Source: GCA-002862325 sp036339295
Lineage (GTDB): Bacteria > Planctomycetota > Phycisphaerae > Phycisphaerales > SM1A02
DNA: 64,000 nt
NCBI GenBank assembly: GCA_036339295.1
Contig: JAYZBK010000079.1
Coordinates: forward strand, 1 to 64,000
Reading direction: 5' to 3'
This document shows, in pieces, positions 1 through 7,013 of this stretch; the stretch's first letter is position 1, and the number at the start of each line of letters is the position of its first letter. The notes below the pieces were generated by a model. It worked only from the letters and a program-made list of their open reading frames with translations, ran no database searches and had not been told where the DNA came from. The position numbers and the translations under genes were made by a program.

Positions 1-197
1 GCGTTCTCGGGGAGGTCCGGCGCCTTGCCGTCGTCGAGACGCTTCTGGATCTCGTCGAACGCCGAGTACACGATGCGGGTGGCGGTGGCCTTGTTGCCAC
101 CGAGCATCATGCAGTTGATGAACCGCGCGAGGACGAGGTCCCCGAACTTGGGATCGGGCTTGAGCTGCTCTTCCGAGGCGGTGATTCGACCGGCCAT
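1..197 (-). CDS. rpsG: 30S ribosomal protein S7, 5' part only
   Basis: The first 65 residues of S7 are seen; the gene runs off the left edge. S7 organises the 3' domain of 16S rRNA in the small subunit. The start MAGRITASEEQLKPD is followed by DPKFGDLVLARFINCMM and then GGNKATATRIVYSAFD, which match the S7 N-terminal domain where other bacteria have DPKFGS.LLARFIN and K.TAE.IVY.A. It lies downstream of rpsL on the same strand, the usual str-operon order, so transcription probably comes from the rpsL promoter. The spacer to rpsL is unusually long, about 195 bases, and holds a hairpin. Confidence 0.95.
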   Translation of the reverse strand, partial: MAGRITASEEQLKPDPKFGDLVLARFINCMMLGGNKATATRIVYSAFDEIQKRLDDGKAPDLPEN

Positions 198-220
198 GCT
201 TGACTCCTTTCGGCTCGTCC

Positions 221-239
221 GCGTCCCGGAGCGGGACGC
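221..239 (-). terminator. Hairpin in the rpsL-rpsG spacer
   Basis: A perfect 8-bp inverted repeat, GCGTCCCG at 221-228 and CGGGACGC at 232-239, with a 3-nt loop. There is no T-tract, so it may be an attenuator, a processing site or an RNA-stability element in the str mRNA rather than a full terminator. Confidence 0.4.
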
Positions 240-392
240 CTTCGTTCATCACGGCCTGGGACTTGGAGATTCCCGGGTCTGGTGGCCGCGATTACTTGCC
301 GTGGGTTGTGGTGCCCGGATCTCGGCGAACGTCGCACGAGGTGCCGGACGGTGATTCGTTCAGGTCGCCGGGCGATCCCGCCCGGCCGCCGG

Positions 393-776
393 TCACTTCT
401 TGCCGGCCTTGGCCTTCTTGACGCCGTACTTCGAACGGCCCTGCATGCGGCCGTCGACGCCCAGGCAGTCGAGGGATCCGCGGACCACGTGGTAGCGGAC
501 GCCCGGCAGGTCGCGGACACGACCGCCACGCACGAGCACGATCGAGTGCTCCTGGAGGTTGTGGCCCTCGCCGCCGATGTAGGCGGTGACTTCCTTGCCG
601 TTCGACAGGCGGACGCGGCACACCTTGCGAAGCGCGGAGTTCGGCTTCTTCGGGGTGACGGTTCGAACCTGCAGGCAGACGCCTCGTCGCTGCGGGCACG
701 CGTCGAGATCGCGAACCTTCGACTTCGCCGACTGCGGTCGACGGGGGTTGCGGACGAGCTGGTTGATGGTCGGCAT
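393..776 (-). CDS. rpsL: 30S ribosomal protein S12
   Basis: 127-residue S12, a decoding-centre protein of the small subunit. The start MPTINQLVRNPR is the family's normal N-terminus. The block TPKKPNSALRK carries the lysine that is mutated in streptomycin resistance (wild-type lysine here), and GGRVRDLPGVRYHVVRG is the second conserved loop, containing the aspartate often methylthiolated. The length fits the family (123-127). It is followed on the same strand by rpsG. A good promoter lies at 823-851. An in-frame ATG further upstream was rejected because it would add a basic 51-residue extension unlike any S12. Confidence 0.98.
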   Translation of the reverse strand: MPTINQLVRNPRRPQSAKSKVRDLDACPQRRGVCLQVRTVTPKKPNSALRKVCRVRLSNGKEVTAYIGGEGHNLQEHSIVLVRGGRVRDLPGVRYHVVRGSLDCLGVDGRMQGRSKYGVKKAKAGKK

Positions 777-822
777 TCGGTGGTCTCGTTCTACGGACGT
801 GCCTCTCGGCGGAGAATCGGCG

Positions 823-851
823 AGGGTACCCGACCCCCGTCCGGCTGACAA
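823..851 (-). promoter_or_regulatory. Sigma-70-like promoter of rpsL-rpsG
   Basis: Reading on the minus strand, TTGTCA (851-846), a 17-nt spacer and TACCCT (828-823). This is the best -35/-10 pair in the window and sits about 46 nt upstream of the rpsL ATG. Confidence 0.7.
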
Positions 852-874
852 GGCCCGCAGGCGTGAAATGCCCT

Positions 875-1342
875 TCAGGCCACGTCGCCCCCCGCCGATC
901 GGATCCCGTCCTTCACGAGGTGGTCGCATCGTTCGTTGCCGGCGTGTCCGGAGTGCCCCTTCACCCAGGTGACGGAGAGGTCGACCTCCGACTTGAGCTC
1001 GTCGAGCCTTCGCCAGAGATCCTCGTTGAGCACCGGCTTCCGCCGTCCCGAGACCTTTCGCGTCCAGTTATTGGCCTTCCACCCCGGCATCCATTCCGTC
1101 AGTCCCTTGAGCACGTACTGGCTGTCCCCGATCAGCTCGACGGTCGGCGGCTGGTTCTCGGACATCGCGATGACGGCCTGCAGCCCCTCGATGACGGCGG
1201 TGAGCTCCATCCGGTTGTTGGTGGAGGCCGGTTCACCGCCGAACCGCTCCACCGGTTCGGTCCCTCCCTCGAGCACGAAGGCCCACCCGCCGGGCCCGGG
1301 GTTGGGGGCGCATCCACCATCGGTATGAAGCACGTACGACAT
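875..1342 (-). CDS. rnhA: Ribonuclease HI
   Basis: 155 residues, the same length as the E. coli enzyme. It cuts the RNA strand of RNA-DNA hybrids during replication and R-loop removal. All catalytic acidic residues are visible: D in HTDGG, E in NNRMELTAV, D in GDSQYVLKG and D in NERCDHL, plus the histidine in VKGHSGH. The start MSYVLHTDGG is preferred over an in-frame ATG 33 nt upstream because it places the first strand correctly. Divergent from rpmF; the gap contains an AT-rich stretch (CTAATTTAG near 1398-1406) likely to be promoter DNA. Confidence 0.97.
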   Translation of the reverse strand: MSYVLHTDGGCAPNPGPGGWAFVLEGGTEPVERFGGEPASTNNRMELTAVIEGLQAVIAMSENQPPTVELIGDSQYVLKGLTEWMPGWKANNWTRKVSGRRKPVLNEDLWRRLDELKSEVDLSVTWVKGHSGHAGNERCDHLVKDGIRSAGGDVA

Positions 1343-1501
1343 GGCCTGCCGGGAACCTCCGCGTTGACCGCACATCTTGACAGTGGTGCGGGAAACCCCT
1401 AATTTAGTCGGTTCTCCACCGGGAGAGGGTCCCGGCCGCCGAACGGCGTCGCCCTCCCCCGCTCACCCGACCCTCCTCTTCACCCAGGACGGACACCGCC
1501 G

Positions 1502-1690
1502 ATGCCAGTCCCCGCTTTCCGCCAGTCGCCCGGCCGTGGCCGACGCCGCCGCTCCCACGACGCGATCGCGAAGACCCACACGACCCTGTGTGCGAACTGC
1601 GGCGCCGCCAAGCGACCCCACACCGCCTGCCGCGAGTGTGGTTTCGTCCGGCCGGGGCTCCAGGTGAAGCCGACCCGCCCGGAAGCCTGA
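1502..1690 (+). CDS. rpmF: 50S ribosomal protein L32
   Basis: 62 residues. Zinc-ribbon CANC ... CREC with the L32-type basic N-terminus (MPVPAFRQSPGRGRRRRSH) and THTTLCANCG. It heads the fatty-acid gene cluster, the classical rpmF-plsX-fabH arrangement that ties ribosome and membrane synthesis together. The 85-base gap to plsX contains a likely plsX promoter. Confidence 0.95.
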   Translation: MPVPAFRQSPGRGRRRRSHDAIAKTHTTLCANCGAAKRPHTACRECGFVRPGLQVKPTRPEA

Positions 1691-1739
1691 TCGCTCCCGG
1701 ACCGGTCCCCCCCTCGGATCGCCGGCGAGAGCATCGCCA

Positions 1740-1769
1740 GTGACGCTCACCCTCCTTCGCGGGTAGGCT
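1740..1769 (+). promoter_or_regulatory. Putative promoter giving leaderless plsX mRNA
   Basis: GTGACG (1740-1745), an 18-nt spacer and TAGGCT (1764-1769). The -10 ends 6 nt before the ATG at 1776, so the transcript would start at or next to the start codon. No Shine-Dalgarno sequence is present. Confidence 0.45.
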
Positions 1770-1775
1770 TTCCGC

Positions 1776-2822
1776 ATGCGCATCGGTGTCGACGTAGCGG
1801 GTGGCGACAACGCCCCACACGAAATCCTCAAGGGTTCGTTCGAAGCCCTCCCCGGCCTCGGAGAGGACGATGTCCTCGTGCTCGCGGGCGACCGTGAAGT
1901 GATCACCGAGGCGATGGCCGAATCGGGCACGTCCGATCCCCGGATCGAGATCCTCGAGTGCTCCGAGAGCATCGGGATGAGCGAAAGCCCGGTCGAGGCG
2001 GTTCGCGGCAAGCAGAAGAGCTCCATCACGCAGCTCTCGCGGATGGGCAGCCCGAAGGCCGGCGACGAACGGATCGACTGCTGGATCTCCGCCGGCAACA
2101 CCGGCGCCTGCGTCACCGCCGCGCAGATGTACATGCGGCGGCTCCGCCACGTGCATCGCCCCGGCATCGCCGTCACCGTGCCCACTTTCAGCGGCCCGAT
2201 CGTCCTGATCGACGTGGGCGCGAACATCGAGCCCAAGCCGCACCATCTCGCCCAGTACGGGGTGATGGGGTCGATCTACGCCTCCAAGATCCTCGGCGTC
2301 GCCAACCCTCGCGTCGGGCTGATGAACGTCGGCGGCGAGGAGGGCAAGGGCACGAGCGACATGAAGTCCGCCCGCGACATGCTCCGGGACGCGGCGGACA
2401 CGAACTTCATCGGATACGTCGAAGGGCGGGGCGTCTTCGACGGCGAGGCCGACGTCGTGGTCACCGACGGCGTCGTCGGCAACGTGATGATCAAGCTCGC
2501 GGAGGGACTCTCGGCCGGAATCTTCAAGGCGATCGCGGCCGAGGTCTTCCAGATCGATCCCGAGCTCGCCCTCCGCTTCGAGCCCGTGGTCAAGAGCCTC
2601 TACGCCAAGCACGACTATCACGAGTACGGCGGGGCCCCGCTCCTCGGCGTGAACGGCGGCTGCATGATCGCCCACGGTTCCGCGATCGGCCGCACGATCA
2701 CCAACGCCATCCACCGAGGCCGTGAATTCGTGCGGAGCGGCGTGAACGAGGCGATCTCGTCCGCCCTCGCCGACGTGGGCCAGGCACTGCCCGAGCGTGC
2801 GGCGGAAGAAGTCCCGTCATGA
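1776..2822 (+). CDS. plsX: Phosphate acyltransferase PlsX
   Basis: 348 residues. PlsX makes acyl-phosphate from acyl-ACP at the membrane, the first step of the PlsX/PlsY route to phosphatidic acid. The N-terminus MRIGVDVAGGDNAPHEIL is the family signature (usually DAMGGD; the Met is Val here). ISAGNTGA, DVGANIEPKP and GFVEGR-like YVEGRG follow in the usual order, with DGVVGNVMIKLAEG and the GGAPLLGVNG end block. The stop overlaps the fabH start (ATGA, 2819-2822), indicating translational coupling. Confidence 0.97.
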   Translation: MRIGVDVAGGDNAPHEILKGSFEALPGLGEDDVLVLAGDREVITEAMAESGTSDPRIEILECSESIGMSESPVEAVRGKQKSSITQLSRMGSPKAGDERIDCWISAGNTGACVTAAQMYMRRLRHVHRPGIAVTVPTFSGPIVLIDVGANIEPKPHHLAQYGVMGSIYASKILGVANPRVGLMNVGGEEGKGTSDMKSARDMLRDAADTNFIGYVEGRGVFDGEADVVVTDGVVGNVMIKLAEGLSAGIFKAIAAEVFQIDPELALRFEPVVKSLYAKHDYHEYGGAPLLGVNGGCMIAHGSAIGRTITNAIHRGREFVRSGVNEAISSALADVGQALPERAAEEVPS

Positions 2823-3829
2823 AGAATCCGACTCTCCCGTCCGATCGCGGCGTGCGAATCGCCGGAACGGGATCCTTCACGCCCGACAAGCTGCTCACGA
2901 ACGACGACCTCGCGCAGATGGTCGAGACGAGCGACGAGTGGATCACGCAGCGGACCGGCATCAAGCAGAGGCGCATCTGCGAGCCGGGCACCGAGGGAAC
3001 GTTCAGCATGGCCCGCGAGGCGCTGGGCCGGGCGATCGACGACTCCGGAATCGATCCCAAGACGCTCGACCTCGTCATCGTCGGCACGGTCACCCCGGAC
3101 ATGACCTGCCCGTCGACCTCGGCGAGGCTCACCGCGGAGTTCGGGGCGACCCCGGCCGCCGCCTTCGACCTGTCCGCCGCCTGCTGCGGGTTCCTCTACT
3201 CGATGAACATCGCCGATTCGATGATCCGACTCGGCCGTGCCGACCGCATCGCGGTGGTCGGCGTCGATCACATGAGCTCGGTCATCGACTACGACGACCG
3301 GAGCTGCTCGATCCTCTTCGGCGACGCCGCGGGCGCCGCGATCCTCGAGGTCGTGGACGACCCGAAGCGAGGCTCCGTCTACCAGACGCTGCACGCCGAC
3401 GGCCGCGACTGGCCGGCCCTCTACATCCCCCGACGGGAATCGGACCTCGTCGAGGGAGCCGACCCCGACGAGATCAAGATCGGATGCCTGCGAATGAATG
3501 GTCGCGAGGTCTACAAGTTCGCGGTCACGAAGTTCCAGCGGTCGATCCGGGACGCCCTCAAGGCGACCGGCCTCGCCCCCGAGGACGTGGGCTCGTACAT
3601 CTGCCACCAGTCGAACGCCCGCATCATCGAGAGTGCGATCGAGAAGCTCGGCCTCCCCCCCGAGCGGGTCTACATCAACATCGACCAGTACGGGAACACC
3701 TCGGCCGGCTCGGTCGGGCTCTGCCTCGACGAGATGCGGAAGAAGGACCTCATCGACGAGTCGAAGCCGACGCTGCTGGTCGCCTTCGGCGGCGGCATGA
3801 CCTGGTCGAGCTCGGTCTGGTACTGGTAG
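2819..3829 (+). CDS. fabH: 3-oxoacyl-ACP synthase III (KAS III)
   Basis: 336 residues. It condenses acetyl-CoA with malonyl-ACP to start fatty-acid synthesis. The catalytic triad is complete: Cys122 in LSAACCGF, His in CHQSN and Asn in GNTSAGS. ETSDEWITQRTGI near the N-terminus is characteristic. It overlaps plsX by 4 nt and is followed by fabD. Confidence 0.97.
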   Translation: MKNPTLPSDRGVRIAGTGSFTPDKLLTNDDLAQMVETSDEWITQRTGIKQRRICEPGTEGTFSMAREALGRAIDDSGIDPKTLDLVIVGTVTPDMTCPSTSARLTAEFGATPAAAFDLSAACCGFLYSMNIADSMIRLGRADRIAVVGVDHMSSVIDYDDRSCSILFGDAAGAAILEVVDDPKRGSVYQTLHADGRDWPALYIPRRESDLVEGADPDEIKIGCLRMNGREVYKFAVTKFQRSIRDALKATGLAPEDVGSYICHQSNARIIESAIEKLGLPPERVYINIDQYGNTSAGSVGLCLDEMRKKDLIDESKPTLLVAFGGGMTWSSSVWYW

Positions 3830-3874
3830 TCGATCGCTCGCAACCCGGGTCGCCGAAGGCGACCGCATGGAGCC

Positions 3875-4849
3875 ATGACTTCGATGCAGAAGCGCAGAGT
3901 CGTTCTTCTCTGTCCCGGACAAGGCGCCCAGGCCGTCGGCATGGGCAAGGCTTGGATGCAGTCCCAGACCGCGTCCGCCCACACCTTCGCGGCGGCCGAC
4001 GAGATCGTCGACCTCGGCGACGCCGGCAGCCTCTCCAAGCTCTGCTTCGAGGGGCCGGCCGACACGCCCCCCCGCCCCGACGTCAGCCAGCCGGCGCTCT
4101 TCACCACCGCCGTCGCGAGCTACCAGGCGCTGCTCGAGCGATGGGGTGGCGTCGACCTCGACGCCGCGCTGGGGCTCTCGCTCGGTGAATACACCGCCCT
4201 CCATCTCGCCGGAGCCTTCGGGTTCACGGACGGCCTTCGACTGGGCGCGACCCGCGGCCGCCTGATGCAGGAGGCCGCGCAGGCCTCCGAAGGCGGCATG
4301 GTCGCCCTCGTCGGCGCCACCGAGGACCAGGCGAACGAAGTGTGCGACGAGGCGAGGAACGACGACGTCCTCGTGCCCGCCAACTTCAACGCCCCGGGCC
4401 AGGTCGTGGTCTCGGGGTCGGCCTCCGCCTGCGATCGAGCGGTCGAGACGGCCGGCCGGCTCGGTCTCCGGGCCAGTCGCCTGGCGGTGGCCGGGGCGTT
4501 CCACAGCCCCCTGATGGCCCCGGCGGCCGAGGGCATGGCGAAGGCCCTCGCCGAGATCGACCTGGAACCCCTCTCGACGGTGGTCTATTCCAACGTCACG
4601 GGGACCCCCCACGAGCCCGACAATCCCGAACTTCTGAAGCAACGGCTGATCGAACAGCTGACCAGCCCGGTACGATGGTCGGAGAACTGCTCGGCGCTCG
4701 CGGGAACCCTCGCGGAGACCGCCGAGGACGATCGACCCAGCGTGCATGAACTCGCCCCCGGCAAGGTGCTCAAGGGGCTGTTCCGACGAATCGACAAGAC
4801 CGTGGAGGTCACCAGTCATGACCAACCGGACACCGAACCCGTTTCGTGA
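3875..4849 (+). CDS. fabD: Malonyl-CoA:ACP transacylase
   Basis: 324 residues. It loads malonate from CoA onto ACP. GQGAQAVGMG at residues 15-24, the nucleophile motif GLSLGEYTAL (usually GHSLGE; the His before Ser is Leu here) and the catalytic histidine in GAFHSPLM are visible, with NVTG near the C-terminus. Its last 32 bases overlap the start of the next lipoprotein gene in another frame. Confidence 0.96.
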   Translation: MTSMQKRRVVLLCPGQGAQAVGMGKAWMQSQTASAHTFAAADEIVDLGDAGSLSKLCFEGPADTPPRPDVSQPALFTTAVASYQALLERWGGVDLDAALGLSLGEYTALHLAGAFGFTDGLRLGATRGRLMQEAAQASEGGMVALVGATEDQANEVCDEARNDDVLVPANFNAPGQVVVSGSASACDRAVETAGRLGLRASRLAVAGAFHSPLMAPAAEGMAKALAEIDLEPLSTVVYSNVTGTPHEPDNPELLKQRLIEQLTSPVRWSENCSALAGTLAETAEDDRPSVHELAPGKVLKGLFRRIDKTVEVTSHDQPDTEPVS

Positions 4850-5645
4850 CCCCGCCAATCGCGGCATCGCCGGTGCCGCGATCCTCGGGATGTCCCTCGT
4901 CCTCTCCGGATGCGGAAGCGAGGAACCCCCGCCCGCGCCGGTGGTCGTCGCCCCGAAGGCACCCCCGCCGCCCCCGCCGCCGCCGCCGCCGAGCGTCACG
5001 CCGGTCTCGGAGCTCGTGGCGAAGTTCGGCATCGATCCCCGCGTCTCCCTCCCCGAGGAGCAGGCCCCGGACACCGATGCCGAGCGGATCGCGGTGCTCC
5101 GGTTCTTCGACGGGCTCGCCAAGGGCGACGCGGCCCAGCTGGGAAGCCTGATGAGCGGCCCCGATGCCATCCTCCTCGAGCGGATGGACGAGTCCGGCGC
5201 CTTCCGCGACGCGACCGAAGGCATCATGGCGATCAACGTCCAGACCGGCCCCGCCTCCATCGGCGACTGCGCCCTCGCGATCATCATGGTCGACGGCGAC
5301 TTCGAGGCCCAGCTCTGGACCTACACGGTCGACGGCGACCCGACCACCGACGGCGCCCGGTTCGACTCCGTCCCCGCCCCCCGCGACATCGTGGATCGAC
5401 TGAGCGGCGACAACTGGATCGCCGCCTGGATCGAGGTCATGGAAGGCGAATGGGCCAGGGCCCTCGAGCCCGACGAGGTGGTGGAGATCGCGAGCACCGA
5501 TCTCACCGACGAGGAGGATTCCGCCTCCGGCCCGACCGGCAACCGACCCGCGGGCGGGGGCGGCGGCCAGCCCGGCCGCAAGCGACCCACCGGCCCCGCG
5601 GTCGATCCCAACCCGCAGGGACCCGGCGGCCCCATCGGCCGCTGA
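4818..5645 (+). CDS. Proline-rich lipoprotein of unknown function
   Basis: 275 residues, not recognised as a known family. The ATG at 4818 gives a signal sequence ending in the lipobox SLVLSGCGS. It is followed by a rigid linker with about ten consecutive prolines and then a roughly 180-residue soluble domain (VSELVAKFGIDPRVSLPEE onward) rich in Asp/Glu. The tail is low-complexity Gly/Pro. It overlaps fabD by 32 nt and ends 20 nt before a strong hairpin, so it may be expressed with the fab genes; its role there is unknown. A start 72 nt upstream would destroy the signal peptide. Confidence 0.8.
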   Translation: MTNRTPNPFRDPANRGIAGAAILGMSLVLSGCGSEEPPPAPVVVAPKAPPPPPPPPPPSVTPVSELVAKFGIDPRVSLPEEQAPDTDAERIAVLRFFDGLAKGDAAQLGSLMSGPDAILLERMDESGAFRDATEGIMAINVQTGPASIGDCALAIIMVDGDFEAQLWTYTVDGDPTTDGARFDSVPAPRDIVDRLSGDNWIAAWIEVMEGEWARALEPDEVVEIASTDLTDEEDSASGPTGNRPAGGGGGQPGRKRPTGPAVDPNPQGPGGPIGR

Positions 5646-5665
5646 GCAACTCGCAGGACCTGCTC

Positions 5666-5697
5666 GAGGGCCTCCGTTCGACCGAACGGAGGTCCTC
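5666..5697 (+). terminator. Strong hairpin after the lipoprotein gene
   Basis: 15-bp stem with one G-T pair: 5666-5680 pairs with 5683-5697 around a 2-nt loop; the core is CCTCCGTTCG/CGAACGGAGG. It is followed by GTCTCGTTC, a weak T-rich tail. It probably terminates the first part of the fab cluster; fabG would then use its own promoter. Confidence 0.7.
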
Positions 5698-5760
5698 GTC
5701 TCGTTCCCGGAGAGGCTCCCTCTCCGCGTCGAGCCGACCGGGACGCCTCCGCACCCAATC

Positions 5761-5768
5761 GATACACT
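5761..5768 (+). promoter_or_regulatory. Putative -10 element before fabG
   Basis: GATACACT, about 50 nt upstream of the proposed fabG start. The same octamer precedes the gene at 54897. No clear -35 box is seen. Confidence 0.4.
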
Positions 5769-5805
5769 CGTCGCCTTCTGTTCCTCCCGCCTCGAACCGC
5801 CCTGC

Positions 5806-5819
5806 GGAGCCGTGTCATC
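5806..5819 (+). promoter_or_regulatory. Shine-Dalgarno and ATC start of fabG
   Basis: GGAG at 5806-5809 lies 7 nt before ATC (5817-5819). No ATG, GTG or TTG occurs in the fabG frame between the preceding in-frame stop (5643-5645) and codon 28 of the conserved protein, so this ATC is the best-placed start. CTG at 5802 is the alternative. Confidence 0.6.
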
Positions 5820-6551
5820 GACAAGCGTCTAGCCATCGTCACGGGTGCCAGCCGAGGGATCGGCCGCTCCATCGCCGCCCGACTGGCCGCCGACGGCATG
5901 CACGTGGTGGCGGTGGCCAGGTCCGCCGATCCACTCGGGACCCTCGTCGAGGAGATCGCGGACGCGGGAGGCTCGGCCGAGTTCCGCACCTGCGACGTCG
6001 GCGAGGGGAACGCCCTCGGCGAACTCGTCGAGGAGATCGCGGAGACCTCCGGTCGCCTCGACGTCCTCGTGAACAACGCGGGCATCACCCGGGACGGGCT
6101 CCTGCTGCGGATGTCGGACGAGGACTTCGACGCCGTCATCAACATCAACCTGCGGTCGATCTTCTCGGCCTGCAGAGCCGCCGCCCGGCCCATGATGAAG
6201 GGCCGCCACGGCCGGATCGTGAACGTCGGGTCGGTCAGCGGCATCGCCGGGAACGCCGGCCAGGCCAACTACGCCGCTGCGAAGGCGGGATTGATCGGAT
6301 TCACGAAGTCGATCGCCAAGGAACTGGGGGCGAAGGGGATCACCGCCAACGTGGTGGCCCCGGGCTTCGTCAAGACCGACATGACCGAGACGCTGGTCTC
6401 GGGCAACGAGTCCGAGATGGCCAAGCGAATCACCGTCCGCCGGCTCGGCGAGCCGGAGGACATCTCCGCGGCGGTCTCCTACCTCGCGTCGGATGCCGCC
6501 GGGTACGTGACGGGGCAGGTCCTCGTCGTCGATGGAGGGCTGGTGATCTGA
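5817..6551 (+). CDS. fabG: 3-oxoacyl-ACP reductase, probable ATC start
   Basis: 244 residues from ATC, the same length as E. coli FabG. It reduces 3-oxoacyl-ACP with NADPH. The Rossmann motif VTGASRGIG, NNAGITRDG, the catalytic Ser in NVGSVSG and Tyr/Lys in NYAAAKAG, and the C-terminal GQVLVVDGG are all present. The first in-frame ATG (5898) lies beyond the nucleotide-binding motif and would give an inactive protein. The real N-terminus therefore lies upstream at a non-AUG codon: ATC 5817 with GGAG in front, or CTG 5802. A GTG at 5812 is in the wrong frame and meets TAG. A base-calling error is possible. Confidence 0.93.
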   Translation: MDKRLAIVTGASRGIGRSIAARLAADGMHVVAVARSADPLGTLVEEIADAGGSAEFRTCDVGEGNALGELVEEIAETSGRLDVLVNNAGITRDGLLLRMSDEDFDAVININLRSIFSACRAAARPMMKGRHGRIVNVGSVSGIAGNAGQANYAAAKAGLIGFTKSIAKELGAKGITANVVAPGFVKTDMTETLVSGNESEMAKRITVRRLGEPEDISAAVSYLASDAAGYVTGQVLVVDGGLVI

Positions 6552-6558
6552 CGGCCGA

Positions 6559-6597
6559 GGCCCCCGACGGGGGCCCGAAAAGGCCGCCCAGGCGGCC
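6559..6597 (+). terminator. Tandem hairpins between fabG and acpP
   Basis: Two adjacent perfect 7-bp stems: GGCCCCC/GGGGGCC (6559-6565, 6569-6575) and GGCCGCC/GGCGGCC (6582-6588, 6591-6597), separated by CGAAAA. Likely terminator or RNA-stability block downstream of fabG. Confidence 0.55.
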
Positions 6598-6638
6598 CGG
6601 GAAATCCCCTCGGATCCCACGCCACCGCCCATGTCCGC

Positions 6639-6644
6639 TATATT
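6639..6644 (+). promoter_or_regulatory. Putative acpP promoter (-10)
   Basis: TATATT inside GCTATATTTTCC, one of the few AT-rich stretches here, 45 nt before acpP and downstream of the tandem hairpins. A separate strong promoter would fit the high demand for ACP. No clear -35. Confidence 0.5.
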
Positions 6645-6688
6645 TTCCCCAAATCTGTCCCGAGCCGGGACCGACAGGAGACCGAATC

Positions 6689-6937
6689 GTGACTGAAGCC
6701 GAGATCGAAGCAAAGGTGATCGACATCGTTGCCGAGCAGATGGGCGTCGAGCGGGGCGAGCTCTCTCGAGAGACGAGCTTCACGAACGACCTCAACGCCG
6801 ACAGCCTCGACACCGTCGAGCTGGTGATGGAGTTCGAGGACGAGTTCGACACCTCCATCCCGGACGAGAACGCCGAGAAGATCCAGACGGTCGGCGAGGC
6901 GATCGAGTTCATCAAGGCCAACCTGAACAAGAGCTGA
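6689..6937 (+). CDS. acpP: Acyl carrier protein
   Basis: 82 residues, very acidic. The phosphopantetheine attachment serine is Ser39 in LNADSLDTVELVME. The start is GTG at 6689 with AGGAG 8 nt upstream; an open frame continuing far upstream is a GC artefact. It carries the growing acyl chain for FabD, FabH, FabG and FabF encoded around it. Confidence 0.97.
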   Translation: MTEAEIEAKVIDIVAEQMGVERGELSRETSFTNDLNADSLDTVELVMEFEDEFDTSIPDENAEKIQTVGEAIEFIKANLNKS

Positions 6938-6946
6938 TCCGGACCC

Positions 6947-6965
6947 GCGACGCCAGGCGCGTCGC
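6947..6965 (+). terminator. Hairpin between acpP and fabF
   Basis: GCGACGC (6947-6953) pairs with GCGTCGC (6959-6965). A second imperfect stem (CCACC...GGTGG) follows before fabF. Probably a partial terminator that lets acpP be made in excess over fabF. Confidence 0.45.
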
Positions 6966-7013
6966 AGCTTGCACCACCGCCCCGAAGGGGGTGGACGGTC
7001 GCCACGAAGCACC

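Noticed and set aside
2618..5287. Minus-strand frame of about 890 codons across plsX-fabD
   Set aside because: Lies antisense to well-recognised fab genes and shows no domain; composition is that of a shadow.
5898..6551. fabG starting at the first ATG (5898)
   Set aside because: It would omit the Rossmann VTGASRGIG motif that is encoded just upstream in the same frame.
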